From an uncultured Mitsuokella sp. (GTDB taxonomy: Bacteria; Bacillota; Negativicutes; Selenomonadales; Selenomonadaceae), in assembly GCA_945877355.1 (NCBI GenBank), contig CAMCRT010000007.1:1-52207 (forward strand): DNA of 52,207 nt, given 5' to 3'. A model generated the notes under the pieces. That model ran no database searches and was not told the DNA's origin. It was given only the letters and a program-made list of their open reading frames with translations. The translations under genes were made by a program, and so were the position numbers. Shown here piece by piece: positions 41,666-50,958 of this stretch. Numbering within the stretch: position 1 is the first letter of the stretch; each line of letters opens with the position of its first letter.

Positions 41666-43018
41666 ATGGACACCCTTCTCTCCATCGGCCGGGTCCTCGC
41701 GGACGAAAAGCATCTGAAGCTTCGCCTTTTCGTGGAGGGCAATATCATCGGCATCCTGACGGGGCTCCTCATCGCACTCTTCCGCTTCCTGCTCAGCACC
41801 TCGGAGGAGTATTTGCCCCTCATCTATGCGCGGCTCGAAAGTGAGCCGCGCTTTCTTGTGGCATGGCTGGCCCTCCTTTTCGTCATCGCCTATATCCTCC
41901 ATCGCATCGTGCAGCATGAGCCCATGACCGCAGGCTCCGGCATCCCCCAGATCGAGGGCATCCTCGCCGGGAAAATGGACATGAACTGGGCGAGGGTGCT
42001 GGTGCTGAAGTTCCTGGGGGCGACCCTTGGCATCGGGGCGGGGCTCTCCCTTGGCCGGGAGGGCCCAAGCGTCCAGCTGGGAGCCTGCTTCGGCCAGGGC
42101 CTCGGGCGGCTGACCCATCGGTCGGCGGAGGAGGGGCGCTACCTCCTCGCCACCGGCGCCGGCGCAGGCCTTGCGGCGGCCTTCAATGCGCCGCTGGCGG
42201 GGGTCATATTCTGCTTTGAGGAAATCACCCACGGCTTTTCCACCTACGTGCTCATGGGGGCCGTCTCCGCCGCCGTCATGGCGACGACCGTCACCCAGTA
42301 CTTCTTCGGCATGGCCCCGGTCTTTCACCTGGGCTCCATCCCGACCCTGGACGCGGGAGCTCACTTCCCGCTCCTCGTGGCTCTTGGTGCCGTCGTGGGC
42401 CTTGTGGCCCTTTCCTTCAATAAATGCCTTATCCTGTCCCTGGAGACCTACGGGGGCTGGAATGTGCCGGGATATATGAAGGCGGCACTGCCTCTCTTGC
42501 TCTCCGTGCCCTTGGGCTTCACGCTTCCCGCCGTTCTCGGAGGTGGCGGGCCCCTGGTGGACTCCCTCGTGGCCTACCATCACGGGCTGGCTCTCCTTGT
42601 CATCCTCTTTCTGGCGAAGTTCGCCTTCACCATGGCGGCCTTCGGCTCCGGCGTGCCCGGCGGCATCTTCCTGCCCATGCTGGTGCTGGGGGCGATCGCA
42701 GGCAGTATCTTCGCCCTGGCGGGGGAGACGTTGGGCTGGATTCCGCAGGACATTGCTGTCTGCTATATCGTCTACGGTATGGCGGCCTATTTCTCCGCCG
42801 TGGTGAAGTCCCCGGTCACAGGCGTCGTCCTCATCATGGAGATGACGGGGAGCTTTTCCCACCTGCTCCCCCTCATGATCTGCGCCATGACCGCCTATCT
42901 CGTGGCGGACCTCATGGGCAGCGCCCCCGTCTACGACATGCTGCTGGAGCGGAACCTAAGGAAGCGGGAGCTGGCAAAGGAGGCCCTCGAGAAGAGGATG
43001 CACGCCTCCCGGAAATGA
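41666..43018 (+). CDS. ClC-type chloride channel / H+:Cl- antiporter
   Basis: A 450-residue membrane protein of the ClC family. All three selectivity-filter motifs are present: GSGIPQ, GREGPSVQ and GGIFLP. The gating Glu (in GREGP) and a second acidic residue on the inner side (FEEITHGF) are retained, which favours an H+/Cl- antiporter rather than a channel. There is no C-terminal CBS domain. ATG 41666 is preferred to GTG 41654. Such antiporters help anaerobes survive acid stress, which would suit an acid-producing fermenter. Confidence 0.9.
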   Translation: MDTLLSIGRVLADEKHLKLRLFVEGNIIGILTGLLIALFRFLLSTSEEYLPLIYARLESEPRFLVAWLALLFVIAYILHRIVQHEPMTAGSGIPQIEGILAGKMDMNWARVLVLKFLGATLGIGAGLSLGREGPSVQLGACFGQGLGRLTHRSAEEGRYLLATGAGAGLAAAFNAPLAGVIFCFEEITHGFSTYVLMGAVSAAVMATTVTQYFFGMAPVFHLGSIPTLDAGAHFPLLVALGAVVGLVALSFNKCLILSLETYGGWNVPGYMKAALPLLLSVPLGFTLPAVLGGGGPLVDSLVAYHHGLALLVILFLAKFAFTMAAFGSGVPGGIFLPMLVLGAIAGSIFALAGETLGWIPQDIAVCYIVYGMAAYFSAVVKSPVTGVVLIMEMTGSFSHLLPLMICAMTAYLVADLMGSAPVYDMLLERNLRKRELAKEALEKRMHASRK

Positions 43019-43028
43019 CAGGATTTAT

Positions 43029-43067
43029 AAGTCCCGATGGATGCTTCTCTGTATCCATCGGGACTTT
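43029..43067 (+). terminator. intrinsic terminator after the ClC gene
   Basis: A perfect 14-bp stem: AAGTCCCGATGGAT and its inverse at 43053-43066, then TTTTCG (partly inside the stem). Confidence 0.85.
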
Positions 43068-43117
43068 TCGCGTGGGAGGACTCGCCAGGAGACAGCGAAA
43101 TTCCTTTGTCCGAGCCC

Positions 43118-43146
43118 TTGCATATTCCTGATTTTTGCTATATAGT
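43118..43146 (+). promoter_or_regulatory. promoter of the malic enzyme gene
   Basis: TTGCAT (43118-43123), 17 bp, TATAGT (43141-43146). A TTCCTGATTTTT motif occurs twice around it. Confidence 0.6.
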
Positions 43147-43221
43147 TAGGGCAATTTCCTGATTTTTATGCGGGAAATCCGATATGTGGCGGGGCGTGCC
43201 CCTGGGAAAGGAAGTTTTACA

Positions 43222-44460
43222 ATGGCAAGCAAATACGATGCAGAAGCCCTGGAGCTTCATAAAAAATATCCCGGCAAGATCTCCATCGAGCCCACGGTGC
43301 CCCTGGCGACCAGCGAGGACCTGAGCCGCGCCTACACGCCGGGCGTCGCTGCGCCCTGTCTCGCCATCAAGGCGGAGCCCTCGGCCATCTACGACTACAC
43401 GACGAAGGGCAACATGGTGGCTGTCGTCACGAATGGCACCGCTGTCCTCGGCCTCGGCAACATCGGCGCCGGGGCGGGCCTTCCCGTCATGGAGGGCAAG
43501 TCCATCCTCTTCAAGGGCTTTGCGGGTGTCGATGCCGTCCCCGTCTGCGTGGATAGCGAGAGCGTGGAGGACGTGGTGAAGGTCTGTCAGCTCATCGCTC
43601 CGACCTACGGCGGCATCAACCTGGAGGACATCAAGGCTCCCCAGTGCTTCGACATCGAGAACGAGCTGAAGAAGACCCTCGACATCCCCGTGTTCCACGA
43701 CGACCAGCACGGCACAGCCATCGTCGCCGTCTCCGCTCTGCTGAACGCCTACAAGCTCCTGGGGCGCGACATCCACGAGGCAAAGATCGTCATCAATGGC
43801 GCCGGCGCCGCTGGCCAGGCCATCGCCCGGTTGCTGTTCTCCTTCGGCTTCCGCACCGTCGTCCTCTGTGACAGGGCCGGGGCCATCTACGAGGGGCGTC
43901 AGGAGAATATGAACCCCTACAAGGAGTCCCTTGCCAAGGTCTCGAACCAGCAGAAGGAGAAGGGGAGCCTTGCCGAGGTGGTGAAGGGCAAGGACATCTT
44001 CATCGGCGTCTCCGCACCGGGCATGCTGACGGAGGAAATGATAAAGACGATGAACGAGAAACCCGTCATCGTCGCCATGGCAAATCCTGTCCCCGAGATC
44101 CTTCCGGATGAGGCCCGCGCCGCCGGTGCCAGCATCGTCTGCACGGGTCGCTCGGACTTCCCGAACCAGGTCAACAACCTCCTGGCCTTCCCAGGCATCT
44201 TCCGCGGCGCCCTTGACGTGCGGGCAAAGGAGATAAACGAGGACATGAAGATTGCCGCCGCCAAGGCCATCGCCTCCCTCATCCCAGAGTCGGAGCTCAC
44301 CGAGACGAACATCATCCCCCGTCCCCACGACCCCCGCGTAGCCCCGACTGTAGCCGCCGCCGTAGCCAAGGCCGCCCTCGCCACCGGCGTAGCCCGCCGC
44401 ACCGACCTCACCCCAGAAGAAGTCGCCGAGCATACTCGTAAGCTCGTGGGACAGGCATAA
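43222..44460 (+). CDS. malic enzyme (NAD(P)-dependent malate dehydrogenase, decarboxylating)
   Basis: A 412-residue short-type malic enzyme converting malate to pyruvate and CO2 (or the reverse). The N-terminal YTPGVAAPC contains the catalytic Tyr, [21 protein letters not shown] and [11 protein letters not shown] hold the metal and Lys regions, and [14 protein letters not shown] is the dinucleotide fold. [20 protein letters not shown] is also typical. ATG 43222 follows AAAGGAAG; the frame extends further up without support. Cofactor preference cannot be read with certainty. It is monocistronic with its own promoter and terminator. Confidence 0.93.
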   Translation: MASKYDAEALELHKKYPGKISIEPTVPLATSEDLSRAYTPGVAAPCLAIKAEPSAIYDYTTKGNMVAVVTNGTAVLGLGNIGAGAGLPVMEGKSILFKGFAGVDAVPVCVDSESVEDVVKVCQLIAPTYGGINLEDIKAPQCFDIENELKKTLDIPVFHDDQHGTAIVAVSALLNAYKLLGRDIHEAKIVINGAGAAGQAIARLLFSFGFRTVVLCDRAGAIYEGRQENMNPYKESLAKVSNQQKEKGSLAEVVKGKDIFIGVSAPGMLTEEMIKTMNEKPVIVAMANPVPEILPDEARAAGASIVCTGRSDFPNQVNNLLAFPGIFRGALDVRAKEINEDMKIAAAKAIASLIPESELTETNIIPRPHDPRVAPTVAAAVAKAALATGVARRTDLTPEEVAEHTRKLVGQA

Positions 44461-44477
44461 AACCAATAGTTCCTATC

Positions 44478-44507
44478 AGCCTCAGGCATCGCTGGCTTGA
44501 GGCTTTT
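44478..44507 (+). terminator. intrinsic terminator after malic enzyme
   Basis: AGCCTCA (44478-44484) and TGAGGCT (44498-44504), with inner GGC/GCT-type pairing, followed by TTTC. Confidence 0.7.
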
Positions 44508-44627
44508 CTATATTCTATCCCCAGAGAAAATAGATACGCCCAGAGAGGAAAAAGCACTTTCGTTTTTGAAAGGATTGGTGTATAATAAAATCAAACAAAC
44601 GTATGTTATCTAAGAGGAGGCACGAGA

Positions 44628-45449
44628 ATGGATGACGGAAATAAAAGGGTGCTGGATCATCGAGAGGAATATATTCAGGTTATACGTGAGCTGACGTTGA
44701 TGGATAATGTATTTACCGAGGTGGCATTTGATAATAATGTCCCAGCCGTGCAGGAAATTCTCGATGCCGTTATTCCAAAGGCGTGTCTCCACGTCACGTC
44801 GGTCAAGACAGAGTATGTCATTCCGGGCATTACGAGCAAGGGCATCCGCATGGATATACACGCATTCGATAGCTCAGGGGCCATTTGCAATGTGGAGATA
44901 CAGCGGAGGGATGATGGCGCGGCTCCAAGACGCGCCAGGCATAATGCCAGTGTCATTGATACAAGTGTCCTCCGAAAGGGCTGTGACGCCTTAGAGCTTC
45001 CAGAGGTATATATCATTTTTCTGACAATGAATGATGTGATGAAGGGTAATTTGCCTACTTACACAGTCGAGCGGCGGGTGGAGGAAACGGGGAACCCTTT
45101 TGGAGATGGTTCTCACATTGTCTATGTCAATGGTGCATGGACCGGCGATGATCCTGTCGGTCGGCTTGTACACAATATGTGTGCAAAGGGATTGGAGGAC
45201 ATGACGGAGGGAGCCTTGAAGGAGACCGTACGTAAGTATAAGGAAACGGAGAAAGGGGTGCACAAAATGTGTGAAGCAATCGAAAAAATACGTGACGAGG
45301 GCCGAGATGAGGGGCGCAATGAAGGGCGTGAGGAGGGCCGTATCATCATGCTCAAAGACTTGATTGCCGATGGGATATTGACCGTTGCGATGGCGGCAAA
45401 GAAAATGGGGATGTCGGAAGAGGCATTTCGCAAGATGGCCATGCTTTGA
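44628..45449 (+). CDS. Rpn/PDDEXK_2-family nuclease-like protein
   Basis: A 273-residue protein of the Rpn / PD-(D/E)XK nuclease family often labelled putative transposase. The nuclease core is visible as GIRMDIHAFDSSGAICNVEIQRR (D...E-x-Q form). The N-terminal segment DNVFTEVAFDNNVPAVQEIL is typical. Near the C-terminus is a repeat of D/N-EGR units (EGRDEGRNEGREEGR, about 226-240) before a helical tail. It is lower in GC than its neighbours, and a TATAAT lies at 44581-44586. Rpn proteins promote recombination and act in phage defence in some bacteria; no partner gene is adjacent. Confidence 0.8.
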   Translation: MDDGNKRVLDHREEYIQVIRELTLMDNVFTEVAFDNNVPAVQEILDAVIPKACLHVTSVKTEYVIPGITSKGIRMDIHAFDSSGAICNVEIQRRDDGAAPRRARHNASVIDTSVLRKGCDALELPEVYIIFLTMNDVMKGNLPTYTVERRVEETGNPFGDGSHIVYVNGAWTGDDPVGRLVHNMCAKGLEDMTEGALKETVRKYKETEKGVHKMCEAIEKIRDEGRDEGRNEGREEGRIIMLKDLIADGILTVAMAAKKMGMSEEAFRKMAML

Positions 45450-45464
45450 GGGACATTGGAGCTG

Positions 45465-45502
45465 GGCTGCTTTACAGCGATTGATGTAGAACAGCCTTTT
45501 TT
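45465..45502 (+). terminator. terminator after the Rpn-like gene
   Basis: GGCTG-x-TTTACA pairs with TGTAGA-x-CAGCC, followed by six T. Confidence 0.7.
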
Positions 45503-45526
45503 GTGTGGGGGAGTTTGCGAAAATTC

Positions 45527-45555
45527 TTGACGTATGGACATCTGTATTTTATAAT
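45527..45555 (+). promoter_or_regulatory. promoter of the liv operon
   Basis: TTGACG (45527-45532), a 17-bp spacer and TATAAT (45550-45555), 63 bp before livJ. Confidence 0.75.
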
Positions 45556-45617
45556 AGGAACATCGTTTTGCAGAGCGTGAAAACCTGCAATATAGATTCG
45601 AAAGGGAGGAATCCTAA

Positions 45618-46781
45618 GTGTTTAACAGCAAGAAACTGCGCCTGGGTCTGGCGCTCCTCGGGACGGCTCTCATGAGCTCTGTCCTGGCGGGCTGCGGCGG
45701 CCAGGCGGACTCCAACACCATAAAGGTCGGTGCGAACTTCGAGATGACGGGCAACGTGGCCAACTACGGCTCCGCCACCCTCGACGGCCTGAAGCTCGCC
45801 ATCGATGAGGTCAACGACGCCGGCGGCATCGATGGCAAGAAGATCGAGATCGTCACGGCGGACAACAAGTCCGAGGCCTCGGAGGCTGTCAATGCAGCCA
45901 CGAAGCTCATCTCGGATGACAAGGTCTCCGTCATCGTCGGCCCGGCTGTCACGGCGAACGTCATCGCCGAGTCCCAGGTGGCGACGGACAACAAGATCCC
46001 CGTCATCGCACCGGACGCCACGAGCCCCGATGTGACGGTAGAAAACGGCCAGGTGAAGCCCTTCGTCTTCCGCTCCTGCTTCATCGACCCGCAGCAGGGT
46101 ACGGTCATGGCGAAGTTTGCCGCGGAGAATCTGAAGGCAAAGACGGCCGTCATCTACGTGGACAACAGCACGGACTACTCCAAGAGCCTCGGCAAGGTCT
46201 TCAAGGAGAAGTTTGAGGCGGCTGGCGGCAAGGTCCTCGCTGAGGAAGCCTTCCTCGCAAAGGACCAGGACTTCAAGGCGACGCTGACGAACCTCAAGGC
46301 AGCAAACGCCGATGTCATCTTCGTACCGGCCTACTATGAGGAGGTCGGCAAGATCGTGAAGCAGGCCCGTGAGCTCGGCATCACGACGCCGATCCTCGGC
46401 ACGGACGGCTGGGACGACCCGAAGGTCGCCGACATCGCCGGTGCGGACGCACTGAACAACACGTACTTCTCCACCCACTACTCCGACAAGGACGAGAGCG
46501 TGAAGCCCTTCGTGGAGGCCTTCAAGACGAAGTACGGTCACATGCCGAACGTCTTCGCAGCCCTCGGCTACGATGCCGGCAAGATGCTCGTGGACGCCAT
46601 CAAGCGCGCGGGCAGCGCCGACCCGGAGAAGATCCAGAAGGCTCTTGAGGAGACAAAGGATCTGAAGGTGGGCACGGGCACCATCACGATGGACAAGGAT
46701 CACAACCCGATCAAGCAGGCCGTCATCCTGGAAAACAAGAATGGCGACCGCGTCATGGTCGCGAAGATCATGCCGGAATAA
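45618..46781 (+). CDS. livJ: branched-chain amino acid ABC transporter binding lipoprotein
   Basis: A 387-residue periplasmic-type binding protein (Leu/Ile/Val fold). A lipoprotein signal ends in SVLAG-C26. The mature part has the family sequences VGANFEMTGNVANYGSATLDGLKLAIDEVNDAGGIDGKKIE and GPAVTANVIAESQVA, the sort of segments that line the amino-acid site. The start is GTG with GGGAGGA at optimal spacing. It is the first gene of livJHMGF. A hairpin between it and livH would raise its level over the rest. Confidence 0.93.
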   Translation: MFNSKKLRLGLALLGTALMSSVLAGCGGQADSNTIKVGANFEMTGNVANYGSATLDGLKLAIDEVNDAGGIDGKKIEIVTADNKSEASEAVNAATKLISDDKVSVIVGPAVTANVIAESQVATDNKIPVIAPDATSPDVTVENGQVKPFVFRSCFIDPQQGTVMAKFAAENLKAKTAVIYVDNSTDYSKSLGKVFKEKFEAAGGKVLAEEAFLAKDQDFKATLTNLKAANADVIFVPAYYEEVGKIVKQARELGITTPILGTDGWDDPKVADIAGADALNNTYFSTHYSDKDESVKPFVEAFKTKYGHMPNVFAALGYDAGKMLVDAIKRAGSADPEKIQKALEETKDLKVGTGTITMDKDHNPIKQAVILENKNGDRVMVAKIMPE

Positions 46782-46802
46782 CATCGCAATCCGTCAAAGA
46801 GG

Positions 46803-46829
46803 ATGAGGTCGCACATGCGGCCTCATTTT
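46803..46829 (+). terminator. attenuator hairpin between livJ and livH
   Basis: ATGAGGTCGC pairs with GCGGCCTCAT (one G-T) around ACAT, followed by TTT. It lies in the transcribed gap and is likely a partial terminator. Confidence 0.65.
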
Positions 46830-46847
46830 CACGTGAAAGGAAATTTT

Positions 46848-47735
46848 ATGGAACTATTGCAACAGGTGGTGCAGCAGCTCATCAACGGCATCTCGCTGGG
46901 TAGCATCTACGCGCTTATCGCGCTGGGCTACACGATGATCTACGGCATCATAAAGCTCATCAACTTCGCCCACGGCGATATCTACATGGTGGGCGCCTAC
47001 ATCGGCTTCTTTGCCATCACCCAGGGCGGCTTCTCCGTCGTGCCGGCGCTCCTTATCTCTCTCGTCACCACAGGCCTCCTGGGCATGCTCGTGGAGCGCA
47101 TCGCCTACCGGCCCCTTCGGAAGGCACCCCGCATCTCCGTCCTCATCACGGCCATCGGCGTCTCCTTCTTCATCGAGTACACCAGCATGTACTTCGTCTC
47201 CCCGACGCCCCGGACCTTCCCCCAGATGTTCGGCGACGTGGCGGTCAGCATCGGCGGCATCGTCATCAATGGGCAGCAGATGCTCATCCTCGGCATCACC
47301 GCCGTTCTCATGGTGCTCCTCACGTACATCGTCCAGAAGACGAAGACGGGCAAGGCCATGCGGGCCGCCTCCTTTGACACGGAGACGGCGGAGCTCATGG
47401 GCATCAACTCCGACCGCATCATCTCCATCACCTTCGGCATCGGCTCCGCCCTCGCTGCCGTCGCTGGCGTCCTCGTGGGCATCTACTACAACTCCATCGA
47501 TCCCCTCATGGGCATCATGCCAGGGCTCAAGGCCTTCGTCGCGGCTGTCCTCGGCGGCATCGGGATCCTCCCCGGCGCTGTCGTGGGCGGCCTCATCCTC
47601 GGCGTCGTGGAGGCACTCGTCTCAGGCTTCGTGTCCTCCACCTTCCGCGATGCGGCGGCCTTCGCCATTCTCATCCTCGTGCTTCTCGTGCGCCCCGCCG
47701 GCCTTTTCGGGAAGAACACGAAGGAAAAGGTCTGA
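46848..47735 (+). CDS. livH: branched-chain amino acid ABC permease LivH
   Basis: A 295-residue permease with about eight hydrophobic helices. The N-terminal LINGISLGSIYALIALGYTMIYGIIKLINFAHGD is the LivH hallmark, and the EAA-like loop is in GKAMRAASFDTETAELMGIN. ATG 46848 follows AAAGGAAA. livM begins 13 bp after its stop. Confidence 0.95.
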   Translation: MELLQQVVQQLINGISLGSIYALIALGYTMIYGIIKLINFAHGDIYMVGAYIGFFAITQGGFSVVPALLISLVTTGLLGMLVERIAYRPLRKAPRISVLITAIGVSFFIEYTSMYFVSPTPRTFPQMFGDVAVSIGGIVINGQQMLILGITAVLMVLLTYIVQKTKTGKAMRAASFDTETAELMGINSDRIISITFGIGSALAAVAGVLVGIYYNSIDPLMGIMPGLKAFVAAVLGGIGILPGAVVGGLILGVVEALVSGFVSSTFRDAAAFAILILVLLVRPAGLFGKNTKEKV

Positions 47736-47747
47736 GGAGGTGCAGCT

Positions 47748-48704
47748 ATGAATCTCTTACGTAAAAACGACCTCAAGATGCTCGTGTTCTCCGTGGCGCT
47801 CTTCGCGGTGCTCCAGGTGCTCATCTCCGAGCGCATCCTGTCCTCCTTCTGGCAGCTGAACCTCGTCATCATCGGCATCAACATCATCCTAGCGGCCAGC
47901 CTGAACCTCATCAATGGCTACACGGGCCAGTTCTCCCTGGGCCACGCGGGCTTCATGGCCGTCGGCGCCTACGTGGGCGTCGTCCTCACCACGAACTTCG
48001 GCGTGCCCTTCCCGGTGGCCCTCGTGGCAGGCGGCATCGCCGCAGGCTTTCTGGGCTTCCTCATCGGCCTGCCGACGCTGCGCCTCCGGGGCGACTACCT
48101 CGCCATCGCCACCCTCGGCATGGGGGAGATCATCCGCATCGTCATCATGAACATCCAGTACGTGGGCGGCGCCGCGGGCTTCAAGGGAATCCCGCACCAC
48201 ACCACCTTTGCCTGGGTCTTCTTCCTCATGCTCTTTACCCTGTTCTTCATCAAGAACTTCGTGAATAGCGCCCACGGCCGCGCCTGCCTCGCCATCCGCG
48301 AGAATGAGATCGCCGCCGAGTCCATGGGCGTCAATACCACCCGCTACAAGGTCATGGCCTTCACCATCGGCGCCGCTTTCGCTGGCATCGCTGGCGGGCT
48401 CTTTGCCCATTCCTTCTACCTCATCACCCCGGCCTCCTTCACCTTCATGCAGACCTTCAACTACCTCATCATGGTGGTCATGGGCGGCCTCGGGTCCATC
48501 ACGGGCTCCATCGCCGGCGCCTTCGTCGTCACCTTCATCTCGGCGGCGCTCGCCAGCTGGCCGGAGTTCCGCATGATCATCTACGCCGTGGCCCTCATTC
48601 TCCTCATGTTCTACCGGCCCCAGGGCCTCTTCGGCTACATGGAGCTGACGAATATGGGCTTCCTGCGGAAAATCTTCAAGAAGGGAGGGGACGCCAATGC
48701 GTGA
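47748..48704 (+). CDS. livM: branched-chain amino acid ABC permease LivM
   Basis: A 318-residue permease. NIILAASLNLINGYTGQFSLGHAGFMAVGAY and LPTLRLRGDYLAIATLGMGEIIRI are diagnostic of LivM. RACLAIRENEIAAESMGVN is the ATPase-coupling loop. It overlaps livG by 8 bp. Confidence 0.95.
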   Translation: MNLLRKNDLKMLVFSVALFAVLQVLISERILSSFWQLNLVIIGINIILAASLNLINGYTGQFSLGHAGFMAVGAYVGVVLTTNFGVPFPVALVAGGIAAGFLGFLIGLPTLRLRGDYLAIATLGMGEIIRIVIMNIQYVGGAAGFKGIPHHTTFAWVFFLMLFTLFFIKNFVNSAHGRACLAIRENEIAAESMGVNTTRYKVMAFTIGAAFAGIAGGLFAHSFYLITPASFTFMQTFNYLIMVVMGGLGSITGSIAGAFVVTFISAALASWPEFRMIIYAVALILLMFYRPQGLFGYMELTNMGFLRKIFKKGGDANA

Positions 48705-49464
48705 GCTCCTAAAGACAGAAAACGTATCCATGGTCTTCGGCGGCCTCAAGGCCGTATCGGACTTCAACATAAAGCTGGGGGCCGGCGAGCTCGTCGGTCT
48801 CATCGGACCCAACGGCGCCGGCAAGACCACCGCCTTCAACATGCTGACGGGCGTCTACCAGCCCACCACAGGAGCCATCACCTTCGACGGGGAAAACATC
48901 GTGGGGAAGAAGCCCTACCAGGTCACGAAGGCGGGCATCGCCCGCACCTTCCAGAATATCCGCCTCTTCTCCGAGCTCACGGTGCTGGAAAATGTCAAGA
49001 TCGCCTTCCAGAGCCGGGTGAAGTACGGCCTGTTGGAGGCAGTTTTCCGCGTTGGCCGATACTTTAAGGAAGAAAATGCCATCGAGGCGGAGGCAAGGCG
49101 CCTCCTCTCCATCTTCCATCTAGAGGGGCTCGCGGACGAGACGGCGAAGAATCTGCCCTACGGTGCCCAGAGGCGCCTCGAAATCGCCCGAGCCCTCGCC
49201 ACGAAGCCGAAGCTCCTGCTCCTCGACGAGCCGGCGGCGGGCATGAACCCCCAGGAGACCCAGGAGCTCATGGAGATGATCCGCTGGATCCGCAAGGAGT
49301 TCGGTCTCACCATCCTCCTCATCGAGCACGACATGGCCCTCGTCATGGGCATCTGTGAGCGCATCTATGTGCTGGAGTACGGCGAAATCATCGCCGAGGG
49401 TACGCCGAAGGAGATTCGCGAGAACCCGGAGGTCATCCGGGCGTATCTCGGAGGGGAGGGGTAA
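48697..49464 (+). CDS. livG: branched-chain amino acid ABC ATPase LivG
   Basis: A 255-residue ATPase. Walker A GPNGAGKTT, signature LPYGAQRRLEIARAL, Walker B LLLLDEPAAGMNPQE and the H-loop IEHD are present. RTFQNIRLFSELTVLENV and the C-terminal EGTPKEIRENPEVIRAYLG are typical LivG. It is followed after 1 bp by livF. Confidence 0.95.
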   Translation: MRELLKTENVSMVFGGLKAVSDFNIKLGAGELVGLIGPNGAGKTTAFNMLTGVYQPTTGAITFDGENIVGKKPYQVTKAGIARTFQNIRLFSELTVLENVKIAFQSRVKYGLLEAVFRVGRYFKEENAIEAEARRLLSIFHLEGLADETAKNLPYGAQRRLEIARALATKPKLLLLDEPAAGMNPQETQELMEMIRWIRKEFGLTILLIEHDMALVMGICERIYVLEYGEIIAEGTPKEIRENPEVIRAYLGGEG

Positions 49465-49465
49465 T

Positions 49466-50197
49466 ATGGCAGACGCAAAGAAAAAAGAGCCGATGCTCGC
49501 CATCGACGGCATTGACGTATTCTACGGGGCCATCCACGCTCTGAAGGGTGTGAGCCTCACGGTCAACGAGGGGGAAATCGTCACCCTCATCGGCGCCAAC
49601 GGTGCAGGCAAATCCACGACGCTTCGCACCATCTCCGGCCTCCTCGCACCGAAAAAGGGCAGCGTGAGGTTCCTGGGGAAGGACATCGCCGGCATGAAGG
49701 CTCACAAGGTGGTGGCCGAGGGCATCAGCCAGGTGCCGGAGGGCCGCCGTATCTTCGCCGAGATGACCGTCATGGAAAACCTGGATCTCGGCGCCTTTAT
49801 CCGGAAGGACAGGGATGGCATCGAGAAGGACAGGAAGATGGTCTTCGAGCGCTTCCCGCGCCTTTTGGAGCGAAAGGATCAGCTGGCGGGGACGCTCTCC
49901 GGCGGCGAGCAGCAGATGCTCGCCATGGGCCGGGCCCTCATGAGCCGGCCAAAGCTATTGCTGCTGGACGAGCCCTCCATGGGCCTTGCGCCGCTCCTTA
50001 TCCGGGAGATTTTCGAGATCATCCAGGACATCAACCGGGCAGGCACCACGGTGCTCCTCGTGGAGCAGAATGCCAATATGGCGCTTTCCATCGCGAATCG
50101 GGCCTACGTCCTGGAGACAGGCCGCATCACCCTCTCCGGCAGCGCAAAGGAGCTGGCAGCGAGCGACGAGGTGCGAAAGGCGTATCTCGGCGGCTAA
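49466..50197 (+). CDS. livF: branched-chain amino acid ABC ATPase LivF
   Basis: A 243-residue ATPase. Walker A GANGAGKST, signature LSGGEQQMLAMGRAL, Walker B LLLLDEPSMGLAP and the H-loop VEQN are intact. The LivF markers VPEGRRIFAEMTVMENL are present. The start is ATG 49466 after GGAGGGG, not the longer upstream frame. It is the last gene of the operon, followed by a small terminator. Confidence 0.95.
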   Translation: MADAKKKEPMLAIDGIDVFYGAIHALKGVSLTVNEGEIVTLIGANGAGKSTTLRTISGLLAPKKGSVRFLGKDIAGMKAHKVVAEGISQVPEGRRIFAEMTVMENLDLGAFIRKDRDGIEKDRKMVFERFPRLLERKDQLAGTLSGGEQQMLAMGRALMSRPKLLLLDEPSMGLAPLLIREIFEIIQDINRAGTTVLLVEQNANMALSIANRAYVLETGRITLSGSAKELAASDEVRKAYLGG

Positions 50198-50213
50198 GGC
50201 AGCTTGGAAATAG

Positions 50214-50233
50214 GCCCGCCTGGGGCGGGCTTT
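50214..50233 (+). terminator. terminator after livF
   Basis: GCCCGC-CTGGG-GCGGGC followed by TTTAT. The stem is short, and read-through into the CBS-ACT gene is plausible. Confidence 0.6.
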
Positions 50234-50267
50234 ATCGGACAATGTAAATACAGAAGGGAGCATTTGT

Positions 50268-50915
50268 ATGTTTGTAGCAAACCGAATGGCAAAGAACCCT
50301 GTGACCATCTCCGCGGATGCCTCTGTGGACGAGGCGGCCCGCGACATGAAACGCGGCGGCTTCCGCCACCTGCCCGTCGTGGACGAGGAGGGGAAGCTCG
50401 TGGGCTTCCTGTCGGACCGGGACCTCATGCGGGTGGCCCCGTCCCCCGCCACGACCCTCTCCCGCTATGAGGAGCACGCGCTTCTCGCGAAGATCAAGGT
50501 CAAGGACTTCATGAGCAAGAAAGTTCTCTCCATCGGCGAGGACGCCACCATCGAGGAGGCCGCCCTCCTCATGTACAAGGAAAAGGTGGGGGCGCTCCCC
50601 GTCGTCTCCAGCGTGGGGGCCGTCGTGGGCATCATCACGGAGACGGACATCTTCAAGACCTTCGTGGATGTCATGGACCTGGAGGAGGGCAAGACCCGCC
50701 TGACGCTCCTGGTGGACAACAAGGCGGGCGTCGTGGCGGACATCGGCCAGCTCTTCACGGAGAACGGCCTCTCCATCGACTCCCTCGTCACCTGCCGCCA
50801 GCCCTTTGGGAAATACGAGATCGTCCTCCGGGGTGACATCCCCGATGTGGAGGACATCAAAAAGAAAATCGAAGCCAAAGGCTACCAGGTCATCCACGCC
50901 ACGAAGATCGGCTGA
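50268..50915 (+). CDS. CBS-pair plus ACT domain regulatory protein (AcuB-like)
   Basis: A 215-residue protein with two CBS motifs (about 7-60 and 80-135; GFRHLPVVDEEGKLVGFLSDRDL and VGALPVVSSVGAVVGIITETDIF) followed by an ACT-like domain (about 145-205; RLTLLVDNKAGVVADIGQLF). CBS pairs bind adenine nucleotides and ACT domains usually bind amino acids. Its place directly after the liv operon suggests it senses branched-chain amino acids, energy state or both. The resemblance to Bacillus AcuB is in domain order only. Confidence 0.85.
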   Translation: MFVANRMAKNPVTISADASVDEAARDMKRGGFRHLPVVDEEGKLVGFLSDRDLMRVAPSPATTLSRYEEHALLAKIKVKDFMSKKVLSIGEDATIEEAALLMYKEKVGALPVVSSVGAVVGIITETDIFKTFVDVMDLEEGKTRLTLLVDNKAGVVADIGQLFTENGLSIDSLVTCRQPFGKYEIVLRGDIPDVEDIKKKIEAKGYQVIHATKIG

Positions 50916-50922
50916 TATATGC

Positions 50923-50958
50923 AAAAAGCTGTGGGACAAAAACGTCTCACAGCTTTTT
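50923..50958. terminator. bidirectional terminator between the CBS-ACT gene and yoeB
   Basis: AAAAAGCTGTG (50923-50933) and CACAGCTTTTT (50948-50958) form a perfect 11-bp stem. It serves the converging genes on both strands. Confidence 0.85.
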
